Of a stretch of DNA of 27,136 nt, positions 1-7,874 are shown piece after piece (the first letter of the stretch is position 1; each line of letters begins with the position of its first letter). The notes below the pieces were generated by a model. That model did no database searches, was not told the origin of the DNA, and worked only from the letters and a program-made list of their open reading frames with translations. The translations under genes were made by a program, and so were the position numbers. This DNA is from JBOGVZ01 sp050692985 (GTDB lineage: Bacteria; Actinomycetota; UBA4738; CALAEC01). The DNA lies in contig JBOGVZ010000033.1 of NCBI GenBank assembly GCA_050692985.1, forward strand, positions 1-27,136, given 5' to 3'.

Positions 1-89
1 CTGTCCTGGTCCACGTTCGCTCCTCCCCGGGTTCATACCACCCGTCTCGGGGAGGGTGCCAGGAGAGAACCTGATGGTGTGGGATTTCC

Positions 90-1379
90 TCAGCCCAGAT
101 CCGGTCGGAAGGTCAGACCCAACCCGACACGGAGGTGCAACATCATGCTGCTCTTGTGGATTGAAAGCCTCACCAAGGAAGCGCGAGCGTGCTTAACCGC
201 GTTACTGAGAGCCTCCCTGGCAACTTGATACGCGACCACTTGGATCTCACCTGGCAGCTTGATGCCATCATCATGGGAAACCTCGATGCGGATACCAGAC
301 TCCAGCTTCAGCTCTTGAGTCAACGACTCAAGAGTCGGGATGAGCCCACCACGACCCAGCGGGGACTCCCGCAGCTCGTGCATCAGGCTTCGAAGAGAGT
401 CGATAGTCTGGTCACACAGCTCAACCAAGTCACAGGCGTCCTTCGCAGCCCGAGGGTCCTCCGAAACCTCGTCTCGGACGAAGCGGCCTAGAGTCAGAAT
501 CTGAGCCAGGGACTGGAGCACTTCATCGTGAATCTCTCCGGCGATGTTCCTGCGCTCGTCCTTTCGCTCATCCGCCGTTCGATCAAGTGCTTTTGCCAGA
601 AGCCGTTCATTGCTCTGAAGCCTAGTCGAGTACGCGACAAGCTTTTGGTTGCGAGCCAAGAGTTGCTGAGCAGCCAGAAAGGGAATTAGGAAGGCGATGA
701 CGGACCATTCCCCGACATCGGAAAACAGACGGGCCAGCACAAGGGCCATAGCTCCGTACCCGATGTGAACGCCAAGAACTAATGGGAGAGTCCCCATACG
801 CAAGGCCTCACGCGCGGAGGATAGACTCCCTCGGTCGCGAACAAGAAAGTAGCCTGCGACTAGGCCAAGATTGGTGGCCACGTCCGCTGCCAGGGCCACC
901 CCGGTGCCAATGAGCGCAAGGGGCCAATCCTCGAGCCGAACATTCATTGAATGGAACACGCTGGAAGCCAGGAAGACACTCAGGGCAATCTGTGATCGAT
1001 TGAAGACCGCATGCGTAAGGGGGACGTGTCCTCTTAGTTCGCGGACATCCAAAGCAGCAACCCATCCCACTATCCAAGCCACGGGAGGAGGATAGAGGAG
1101 GGCAACCGAGATCAAAACCGGCATATCGAGTGTTACTCGGAGCCGACCGAGGACAACTGGAAAGAAATCAACGACAACAGCAATGCAGATCCAAACGATC
1201 AGAGACGGCATGCCGGACTGGAAGGCGCGCACAAGAGATTCCGTTTGGTCTGCGACGAGTAGCACACCTGCCGCCAAAAGGCCGGCGGAAAGGAATGCAA
1301 CTCTCAATCCCTCATCCCTTACGAAGAGCCGCTCCACCAGCCGAGGTCTCATGACGTCATGAGTGAAGGCACAAGCCAC
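90..1379 (-). CDS. Membrane sensor histidine kinase (HisKA_3 type), C-terminally truncated
   Basis: The N-terminal 240 residues hold about six or seven hydrophobic segments (roughly 26-43, 59-78, 86-110, 129-146, 153-178, 197-219, 224-240), so this is an integral membrane sensor. A short coiled-coil-like linker (250-278) leads to a HisKA_3 dimerisation/phosphoacceptor helix with GEIHDEVLQSLAQI (281-294), His284 being the likely phosphorylation site. The ATPase domain begins and its N box is present (REALSNAVKHA, 388-398). The protein then ends at residue 429 without a recognisable D box (DxGxG) or G2 box; the last residues (GLTFRPDLG) look like a decayed GLGFxPD segment. The other two frames downstream do not restore the domain, and 1-89 shows no gene. 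The start is GTG at 1379, with GGAGGGG at 1390-1396, 10 nt upstream; an internal ATG (codon 10) is an alternative. No response regulator is visible in the window. ATP binding is probably lost, so this is likely a degrading gene or one partly replaced by rearrangement. GC is lower than in the genes that follow. Confidence 0.8.
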   Translation of the reverse strand: MACAFTHDVMRPRLVERLFVRDEGLRVAFLSAGLLAAGVLLVADQTESLVRAFQSGMPSLIVWICIAVVVDFFPVVLGRLRVTLDMPVLISVALLYPPPVAWIVGWVAALDVRELRGHVPLTHAVFNRSQIALSVFLASSVFHSMNVRLEDWPLALIGTGVALAADVATNLGLVAGYFLVRDRGSLSSAREALRMGTLPLVLGVHIGYGAMALVLARLFSDVGEWSVIAFLIPFLAAQQLLARNQKLVAYSTRLQSNERLLAKALDRTADERKDERRNIAGEIHDEVLQSLAQILTLGRFVRDEVSEDPRAAKDACDLVELCDQTIDSLRSLMHELRESPLGRGGLIPTLESLTQELKLESGIRIEVSHDDGIKLPGEIQVVAYQVAREALSNAVKHARASLVRLSIHKSSMMLHLRVGLGLTFRPDLG

Positions 1380-1430
1380 GGGGTTGACGCCCCTCCAAAT
1401 CCATCCCCCCGTGTCCGTCCTTCACCGAGA

Positions 1431-1458
1431 GAGATACGCGAGAAGACTTGAGAGACAA
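1431..1458 (-). promoter_or_regulatory. Candidate promoter of the histidine kinase gene
   Basis: On the minus strand, TTGTCT (1458-1453) and TATCTC (1436-1431) are separated by 16 bp, a reasonable match to a housekeeping -35/-10 pair. Transcription would begin near 1424, leaving about 45 nt of leader that contains the GGAGGGG ribosome binding site. This was seen by eye only; the rest of 1380-1591 holds no gene that I can support. Confidence 0.35.
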
Positions 1459-1568
1459 GAAACCGGCGGGGCGAGCTGAGGTCGACATCCGGCTGAGGCG
1501 AATGCTGCCGTGGATAGGCTCAGGAGTCAATAGCGAAGACGGCCAAAAGACCTAATGGTGATGGAAAC

Positions 1569-1584
1569 TCCCCCATTTGGGGGA
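1569..1584. repeat. Palindrome TCCCCC-N4-GGGGGA, first copy
   Basis: A 6-bp perfect inverted repeat with a 4-nt spacer (ATTT on the plus strand) lies 7 nt past the stop of the adnB-like gene and about 190 nt upstream of the histidine kinase start. It could be a terminator stem for the helicase operon, although there is no clear T tract, or an operator for the kinase gene. The same 16-nt design recurs at 12325-12340. Confidence 0.5.
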
Positions 1585-1591
1585 TGCCGAC

Positions 1592-4500
1592 TCAAGACCC
1601 GCCGTCCAGGTGCGCCTGGCCGGCGGAGCAGAACGAGAGGAAGTCGCACCAGCGGCACTGGTCGCCGGGGGTGGGGTCGAAGCGGCCGGCGGCCACGCCC
1701 TTGAGGGCCCGGACCACCCGCTCCCGCACCTCGGCCACATCGCCGGCCCCTCGGGTGACCTCCTTCCCCTCGGCCAGGTACAGGTAGGTCAGGGTCAGGT
1801 CCTCCGCTCGCTTGCCCCAGATCTCCGTGCACGCCAGGGCGTACAGGTCGAGCTGGAAGCCCGATAGGGGGTCGTCGTCGGGGGGCACCCGGCCGGTCTT
1901 GTAGTCCACCACCTCCCACGGCCCGTCGGGCTGGCCGAAGATGGCGTCGATCCGGCCCCCCACCACCATCCCGCCCAGGTACAGCAGGAACGGGCGCTCG
2001 GCGTACAGGGGCGTGACTCCAGAGAACCGGCTGGCCCGGAAGGCCTCCCGCAGGGCCTGCTCCTTCCCCGGCTCGCCCAGGCGCTCCTCCGTGGACAGGT
2101 CGGGGAGGTCGTCCACGTCGAGGAGGGTGGCCTGGCCCCGGGACTGGAGCTCGATCCACCGGTGGACCTCGCTGCCCAGGCGGGCCGCCTGGCTGGGGCG
2201 CCGCGGCAGGGGGCGGACCTGGGACCAGTAGAACAGCTTGGGGCACTTGGCGTAGGCGATCAGCCCGCTCACCGACAGCGTGGTGGGGGCCGCGGGGCCC
2301 GGCTCCGGCTGGAGACGCTCCCGGATGCGGCCGGCCCGCTCCAGGTCGGCCCGCAGGATGCGGCCCAGCTCGGCGGCCTCCCCGGCCTCCAGGGCCTCCA
2401 GGCGGGGCTTCACCGAGGCGGGGTCCTCCGTGGCCCGGGCCGCGGCGGCCCGCCACCCCTCCGGGAACAGCTCGTCGGCGTCGTCGGGCCGGGCCCGCAG
2501 CGGCCACCGCGGCACCCGGGCCCGGCGGGCCTCGACCACCGGGCTCTCGTCCGGGCACTCCTCCTCGAACAGCACCTCGGAGGCGTCGTGCCGGGCCACC
2601 GCCGCGAGGAACCGGCCGGGGAAGTGGGGCTCGGACGGGCCCTCGTACCAGTGGGCCGCCGAGGCCACCAGCACGTCGCGGGCCCGGGTCAGGGCCACGT
2701 AGCACAGCCGCCGCTCCTCCTCGTGGCCGCGGGCGGCGAGCTCCTTCTTGAACGCCTTCAGGTCGCCGTCGTAGCGGGGCAGGACGTCGCGGTCGCCCCG
2801 CAGCTCGAACGGCAGCGTGGCCGGGCGGGTCAGGGGGTTGGGGCCCCGGCTGGCGTCGGGGAACAGCGAGGACCCGTACCGCTTGTGCTCGGCCAGCCCC
2901 GGCACGAACACCACCGGCCACTCCAGGCCCTTGGCCTTGTGGATCGTGAGCAGCTTCACGGTGTCCGACTCGGAGGGCTGGGCGGGCTCGAGGTCGTCCT
3001 CGGTCTGCTGGGCGGTGTCCAGGTACTCGATGAGCGTGGACAGCGAGGCCTCCCCGTCCACCGGGGAGAACGAGGAGATGTGCTGGATGAGGTTCAGCAG
3101 GTTCCGCCGGGCCCCGGTGGCCGACTCCTCCCGGGAGGCGTCCAGCTCCGCCCACAGCCCGGAGCGGTCGATGACGGCCTCCACCAGGTCCTCCAGCGAA
3201 CCCTTGGCCGCCTCCCGCAGCCCGGCCAGCAGCACGGCGAACCCCCGCAGCCGCTCCCGGGCCTCGTCCGACAGGCCCTCCATGTCGGGGTCGTCGGTGT
3301 GCTCCAGGGCCTCGGCCAGGGCGAAGATGACGTCGCCGGGGAGGTCCTCCTCCGAGGTGATGGCCCCCTCCAGCTCGCGGTTGCGCCGGGAGGCCCACTG
3401 GGCCATGGCCCGCAGGTCCCGGTAGCCGATCCGCCACCGGGGGCCCTGGAGGAGGCGGGCCAGGTCGATGTTCCGCCCGGGGTCCTCCAGCAGGTGCAGC
3501 CAGGCCACCACCTCCACCACCTCGGGCATCTTCAGCAGGCCGCCCAGGTCCACCACCTCCGCGGGGACGTCGGCCTCCCGCAGGGCCTCGGCGATGGCGG
3601 CGAACAGCTTCCGCTTGCGGCACAGCACCGCGAAGTCCTGCCACCGCAGGCCGCGCTCGTCGCGGAGGTCGCGGATGAGCCGGGCGATGTGGCGGCCCTC
3701 GGCCCGGTCGTCGGCGGCCACGAAGGCCAGCACCCGCCCCTCGCCGCGGTCCGGGTGGGGGCGGAGGACCTTGTCGGCGGCCCGCCGCTCGGGGGGGACC
3801 TCCTCGATGACCGCGTTGGCCACCTCCAGGATGCGCGAGCCCGAGCGGAAGTTGACGTACAGGGGGAGGGAGGCGCCGCCGGTGGCCCCGAAGTCGTCCT
3901 CGAAGCGCAGGATGTTCTGGAGGCTGGCCCCCCGCCAGGCGTAGATGTTCTGGTCGGGGTCGCCCACCGCCGTCACCGCGGCCCCCGTCCCGCACAGCTC
4001 CTGGAGGAGCCGGGCCTGGGCCGAGTTGGTGTCCTGGTACTCGTCGAGCAGCACGGCCCGGTACCGGTCCCGGAACTCCCCGGCCACCTCCGGGTGCCCC
4101 CTCACCAGGTCGAACGCCAGGCTGATCTGGTCGCCGTAGTCGATGTAGCCCAGCTCCCGCTTGCGGGCCTCGTAGGCCGCCACCAGCCCGGCCAGCTCGA
4201 GGCGCTTGGCCACCGCGGCGCGGATCTGCGGCTCCTTCTCCCTGGCTAGCTCGGCGCTCTCGGCCAGCTCGCGGGTGAGCCGGACCACCTCCCGGGGGTC
4301 CACCAGGTGGTTGGCCACCTGGTCGGCGAGCTGGAGGGCCTCGCCCACGATGTAGTCCGAGCGCACCTCGTAGGCCTCGAACTCCCGGTCGTCCAGCAGG
4401 GACCCCATGAGCTGCCACTTCTGCGCCTCCGACAGGAGCTGCTGGCCGGGCTCCACGCCCATCCGCAGCCCGTAGTCGCGGATGAGGGTGGCGGCGAAGG

Positions 4501-4864
4501 CGTGGTAGGTCAGGACCGTGGGCTCCTCCCCCTCCGGCAGGCCCAGGCCGGCCACCGCCCGGAGGACCCGGCGGGACAGCTCCTCGGCGGCCTTGTTGGT
4601 GAACGTGAGGCACAGGACCCGGGACGGCATGGCCCCGCCGTGGTCGGCTGGGACGGCCCCGGTGGCGGCCAGGGCCAGGTACACCACCCGGGCGGCCATG
4701 ACCGCGGTCTTGCCCGAGCCCGCCCCGGCCACCACCGCGCCCGGCGCCGGGGGGTGGCTGATGGCGCGCCACTGCTGGAAGGTGGGGGCCACCCCGCCCA
4801 GGGCCGCCACGACCTCCTTGGGGGCGTCGGCGTAGGGGCGCTCGTCCGGGCGGGGGTCGCTCAC
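1592..4864 (-). CDS. adnB: AdnB-like UvrD-family helicase/nuclease
   Basis: This 1090-residue protein is the active motor subunit type of the actinobacterial AdnAB helicase-nuclease, which resects DNA double-strand ends for recombination. Visible helicase motifs are Walker A AGAGSGKT (46-53), Ia TFTNKAAEEL (87-96), II LDEYQDTN (273-280), III GDPDQNIYAWRG (301-312), IV NFRS (338-341), V TIHKAKGLEW (640-649) and VI RRLCYVALTRAR (718-729). The C-terminal RecB-type nuclease shows His901, Asp973 (GGRIDAI), Asp987/Lys989 (VDYKT) and Gln1004. Cys873, Cys1070, Cys1073 and Cys1079 are spaced as in AddB/AdnAB-type Fe-S nuclease modules. The length is close to mycobacterial AdnB. The start is a GTG that overlaps the upstream stop as GTGA, with GAGGTGA just upstream inside the preceding gene, so translation is coupled to adnA. 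I am confident about the family and less so about strict orthology, since other UvrD/RecB fusions exist. Confidence 0.9.
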   Translation of the reverse strand: MSDPRPDERPYADAPKEVVAALGGVAPTFQQWRAISHPPAPGAVVAGAGSGKTAVMAARVVYLALAATGAVPADHGGAMPSRVLCLTFTNKAAEELSRRVLRAVAGLGLPEGEEPTVLTYHAFAATLIRDYGLRMGVEPGQQLLSEAQKWQLMGSLLDDREFEAYEVRSDYIVGEALQLADQVANHLVDPREVVRLTRELAESAELAREKEPQIRAAVAKRLELAGLVAAYEARKRELGYIDYGDQISLAFDLVRGHPEVAGEFRDRYRAVLLDEYQDTNSAQARLLQELCGTGAAVTAVGDPDQNIYAWRGASLQNILRFEDDFGATGGASLPLYVNFRSGSRILEVANAVIEEVPPERRAADKVLRPHPDRGEGRVLAFVAADDRAEGRHIARLIRDLRDERGLRWQDFAVLCRKRKLFAAIAEALREADVPAEVVDLGGLLKMPEVVEVVAWLHLLEDPGRNIDLARLLQGPRWRIGYRDLRAMAQWASRRNRELEGAITSEEDLPGDVIFALAEALEHTDDPDMEGLSDEARERLRGFAVLLAGLREAAKGSLEDLVEAVIDRSGLWAELDASREESATGARRNLLNLIQHISSFSPVDGEASLSTLIEYLDTAQQTEDDLEPAQPSESDTVKLLTIHKAKGLEWPVVFVPGLAEHKRYGSSLFPDASRGPNPLTRPATLPFELRGDRDVLPRYDGDLKAFKKELAARGHEEERRLCYVALTRARDVLVASAAHWYEGPSEPHFPGRFLAAVARHDASEVLFEEECPDESPVVEARRARVPRWPLRARPDDADELFPEGWRAAAARATEDPASVKPRLEALEAGEAAELGRILRADLERAGRIRERLQPEPGPAAPTTLSVSGLIAYAKCPKLFYWSQVRPLPRRPSQAARLGSEVHRWIELQSRGQATLLDVDDLPDLSTEERLGEPGKEQALREAFRASRFSGVTPLYAERPFLLYLGGMVVGGRIDAIFGQPDGPWEVVDYKTGRVPPDDDPLSGFQLDLYALACTEIWGKRAEDLTLTYLYLAEGKEVTRGAGDVAEVRERVVRALKGVAAGRFDPTPGDQCRWCDFLSFCSAGQAHLDGGS

Positions 4865-7764
4865 GCCTTCACCTCGTCGCCCTCGGGCCACATGGGGCAG
4901 ATGGTCTTGAACCGGCACCACTGGCAGTCGGCCTCCGGGCTGGGGGCGAACCGCTCGGCCCGGACCTCGCCGAGGAGGCCCTTGATGGTCTCCTCGGCCC
5001 ACTCCTCGTAGCCCGGCCGCGGGGAATGCTCCCTGCTCTTGAAGGTGCCGTACGCCTCGGCGCCCAGGAACACCAGCGCCAGGACCTCCGGGTCCCCCAG
5101 CTCCCGCAGCTCCGGCACCCGGCGCAGGGCCAGGTAGTACGCGGCCAGCTGGAGCGAGCGCTTGGCTTCCTCGCGGCCGATGGCGACCCTCGAGGTCTTG
5201 TAGTCCACGACCTGGAGGCGGCCGTTCCCCCGGCGGAACACCGCGTCGATGCGGCCGCGGATCACCGCGCCGTCCAGGGGGAAGCTGAACGCCTGCTCCG
5301 AGGCCACCAGCTCGAGCCCGTTGAGGGACTCGTCGCCCAGCCACCGCTGGAGCATCCGCCGGGCGTCGCGGTGCCGCTGGCGCTCCAGGGCCCGGTTGGC
5401 GAAGACGTCGCGGCGCCACCCCTCGTCGAGCGCGGCGAAGGCGGCCTCCTCCGTCCGCTCGAGGTCGCCCCGCTGGATGCGGTCGATGATGTCGTGCACC
5501 AGCGAGCCCAGCCACATCGAGTGGCTCCGCTCGGTGTCCAGGCCCAGCTCGGCGGCGTACAGGTACTGGAGCGCGCAGTTCTCCAGGGCGGACAGGCGGG
5601 AGTACGAGGTGTGGATCTCGCCGGGGTACATCGGGGCCCCGGGGTCGGTCCAGTCCCGCCCCCACCACCACTCCGCGGGCCGGGCCCCGATCGCCGGGAG
5701 GGCGGCCAGGGCGGCCAGGCGGGGGACCCGCCCCGCCCCCGGGTCGGCCAGCCGCCGGCGGAGGAGGGCCTCCACCTGTCGCGGCGACGCCGCGGGGAGG
5801 GGAGCCTCTCCCGCGCCGGCCCACGCCAGCCCCAGGCGGGCCGCGAACCGCGACGGGGTGCGGGGGTTCCGGGAGGAGGTCGACCGGCTGGCGAACAGGA
5901 CCGTGCGGCGGCGGGCCCGCGACACCGCCAGGCGGAACAGGGCCCGCTCCTCGGCCAGCCGCTCCCCTAGGCGCTGGGTCGGGGTCGGCGAGCTGACCAG
6001 CGCCTCCAGGTCCAGGAGCGGGGAGCCGCGGTGCAGGCTGGGGAACTCGCCCTCCAGGCACCCGGCCACCAGCACCACCTCGAACTCGGCGCCATGGGCC
6101 AGGTGCGCGGAGATCACCCGCACGGCGTGGGGGTTCCGCTCCTCGGGGGCCACCCACGGGTCCGGCCCGAACTCCGCGGCCTCCACCGTGTCGAGGTAGT
6201 CCACCACGGTGGCCCCGGGGCGGCGCTCCACGAACCGGGCCAGCACGTCGCCCAGGGCGGCCACCGCGTCGATGTCCCGGTCGCGGGACTCCGCCACCAG
6301 GTCGCGGAAGTGGGGGAGCTCGCTCCACAGCCAGAACAGGGCGCCGTCGAGGCCTTCGTGGTCGGCGACCGCGGGGAGCTCTGCCAGGACGCGGCGGAAC
6401 CGCTCCACGGGTTCGCGGAGCTCCGTCGGGACCTCGCCGGACCCGGCCAGCTCGTGCAGCGACGTGCCCTTCAGGCGGGCCTCCCGGCGCAGGCGGCGGA
6501 GCTGGTGGGGGTCCAGGCCGCCGACGGGAGAGGTCAGCACGGAGTCCACCAGCTCGGCCCGGCGCTCGGGGCGGAACACGTACCTCAGGAGATCGATCAC
6601 CGGGCGGTTGGCCGGCTCCGAGGCCACCGCCGAGGCCTGGGCCACCACCACGAACGGGATCCGGTGCCGGGACAGGGCGTGCCGCAGCGCCGTGAGGTAC
6701 TCGCCGTAGCGCCGTAGGACCACGGCCATCCCCTCCCAGGGCACGTCGTCCTCCACGCGCAGCCGCAGGAGCTCTGCGGCCACCGCGTCGGCCTCCTCTC
6801 CGGGGTGGGGGAACTCCCTGGCCTCCATCCCGGGCGGCGGGGTCCCCGGCGCGGCGGCGGGGTCCTCCAGCGTGGCCAGCGAGGCGCCGGCGGGCCGGTA
6901 GCTGCGCTCCAGCGCCACGGCCTGCCGGCACCCCAGCGCATCGCCCACCCGGCCCAGCGGCGCCAGGGTCCCGCCCCGGTACGAGAACACGTGGCCGCCC
7001 GGGTCGGCGGCCACCACCAGGCTTCGCGAGGCCGGGGCCAGGGCCCGGAGGATGGACTCGGTGGCCGGGGTGGCGTCCTGGTAGTCGTCCACGCCCACGT
7101 GGCGGTAGGCCTCGGCGGGCGAGACGTCCCGGGCCAGCAGCTCGGCCGTCTGGGCCAGCAGGCCGGCGAAGTCGACCTTCCCCGCCGCCGCGATCCCGTC
7201 GAGGTAGCGGCGGTAGAACCGGGCCACCTCGGCGTGGCCATCCCCGCCGGAGCGCTCCACCAGGCCGTCGAGCTCCTCCGGCGACAGCAGCCGCTCCTGG
7301 GCCCGGAGCACGAAGTCCGCCACCTCCTGGGCGAACCCCCGGACCGTCAGGAGGCGGCCGAAGCGCGGCCACTCCCGCGGGCTCTCCTCCCGGAGCATCT
7401 GGCCCACCCAGGTGTACTGCTCGGGCGCCGACAGCACCTGGGGGGGCTGGTCGTAGCCCACCTCGCCGAAGCGCAGGCCCAGGACGCGGAACGCGAAGCC
7501 GTGGACGGTGAACACCGGCAGGTCCGGCAGGGACCGCCCCAGGCGGTGGAGGAGGCGGTCCCGGGCGTCCCGGGTGGCCCGGCGGTGCAGGGTGAACAGG
7601 GCCACCCGCTCGGGATCCTCGCCCCCCTCGACCAGCCGGGCGAACCGCTCCACGAGCAGGGCGGTCTTACCGGCGCCGGGCGGGCCGGTCACCAGCAGGC
7701 CGCCGTCCGCGTGCTCCAGCACGCGCGCCTGGGCGGGGTCGGGTTCGAGGGGGCCGCTTCTCAT
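4861..7764 (-). CDS. adnA: AdnA-like helicase/nuclease subunit with a degenerate motor
   Basis: This 967-residue protein is the first gene of the AdnA-AdnB pair and the probable partner subunit in double-strand-end resection. Walker A is intact (GPPGAGKT, 27-34), but other motor motifs drift from the UvrD consensus. Motif II is VDDYQD (225-230) with Asp where the catalytic Glu is expected; motif III is ADPGGHVFSYRGG (253-265) without the usual Gln; motif V is SAHLAHGAEF (552-561) without the Lys-Gly core. Motif VI keeps Arg (AVSRAR, 613-618). The C-terminal nuclease is complete by eye: His757, Asp840 (RGRIDAV), Asp854/Lys856 (VDYKTS), Gln872, and Fe-S-type Cys730, Cys947, Cys950, Cys956. An intact nuclease with a weakened motor fits what is known of mycobacterial AdnA, whose ATPase contributes less than that of AdnB. 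The start is the ATG at 7764, with GAGG 6 nt upstream and a TAGCAT sequence that may be a -10 box. The stop overlaps the adnB start by 4 nt. Confidence 0.85.
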   Translation of the reverse strand: MRSGPLEPDPAQARVLEHADGGLLVTGPPGAGKTALLVERFARLVEGGEDPERVALFTLHRRATRDARDRLLHRLGRSLPDLPVFTVHGFAFRVLGLRFGEVGYDQPPQVLSAPEQYTWVGQMLREESPREWPRFGRLLTVRGFAQEVADFVLRAQERLLSPEELDGLVERSGGDGHAEVARFYRRYLDGIAAAGKVDFAGLLAQTAELLARDVSPAEAYRHVGVDDYQDATPATESILRALAPASRSLVVAADPGGHVFSYRGGTLAPLGRVGDALGCRQAVALERSYRPAGASLATLEDPAAAPGTPPPGMEAREFPHPGEEADAVAAELLRLRVEDDVPWEGMAVVLRRYGEYLTALRHALSRHRIPFVVVAQASAVASEPANRPVIDLLRYVFRPERRAELVDSVLTSPVGGLDPHQLRRLRREARLKGTSLHELAGSGEVPTELREPVERFRRVLAELPAVADHEGLDGALFWLWSELPHFRDLVAESRDRDIDAVAALGDVLARFVERRPGATVVDYLDTVEAAEFGPDPWVAPEERNPHAVRVISAHLAHGAEFEVVLVAGCLEGEFPSLHRGSPLLDLEALVSSPTPTQRLGERLAEERALFRLAVSRARRRTVLFASRSTSSRNPRTPSRFAARLGLAWAGAGEAPLPAASPRQVEALLRRRLADPGAGRVPRLAALAALPAIGARPAEWWWGRDWTDPGAPMYPGEIHTSYSRLSALENCALQYLYAAELGLDTERSHSMWLGSLVHDIIDRIQRGDLERTEEAAFAALDEGWRRDVFANRALERQRHRDARRMLQRWLGDESLNGLELVASEQAFSFPLDGAVIRGRIDAVFRRGNGRLQVVDYKTSRVAIGREEAKRSLQLAAYYLALRRVPELRELGDPEVLALVFLGAEAYGTFKSREHSPRPGYEEWAEETIKGLLGEVRAERFAPSPEADCQWCRFKTICPMWPEGDEVKA

Positions 7765-7820
7765 GTTGGCCTCATGCTAGCGCCCCCCACCGACACCCCG
7801 GCCGGAGCCGGCGGGACGTG

Positions 7821-7857
7821 CGGAAGGGGCGGCCCCCCCCGGGGGCCGCCCCTTCCG
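7821..7857 (-). terminator. Strong GC hairpin after the serine protease gene
   Basis: A perfect 17-bp inverted repeat (7821-7837 with 7841-7857) with a 3-nt loop lies 17 nt past the stop of the minus-strand protease gene and before the adnA start. It has no T tract, as in many GC-rich actinobacterial terminators. It should separate protease transcription from the adnAB operon. Confidence 0.7.
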
Positions 7858-7874
7858 TCGCCGCAGGATCTCGG

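Noticed and set aside
189..491. Small plus-strand frame opposite the histidine kinase
   Set aside because: It lies over the HisKA_3/ATPase coding region, which is clearly read on the minus strand; it has no ribosome binding site or recognisable domain.
2162..4249. 695-codon plus-strand frame inside adnB
   Set aside because: Low-complexity Leu/Gly/Gln/His-rich translation opposite clear helicase motifs; a shadow frame.
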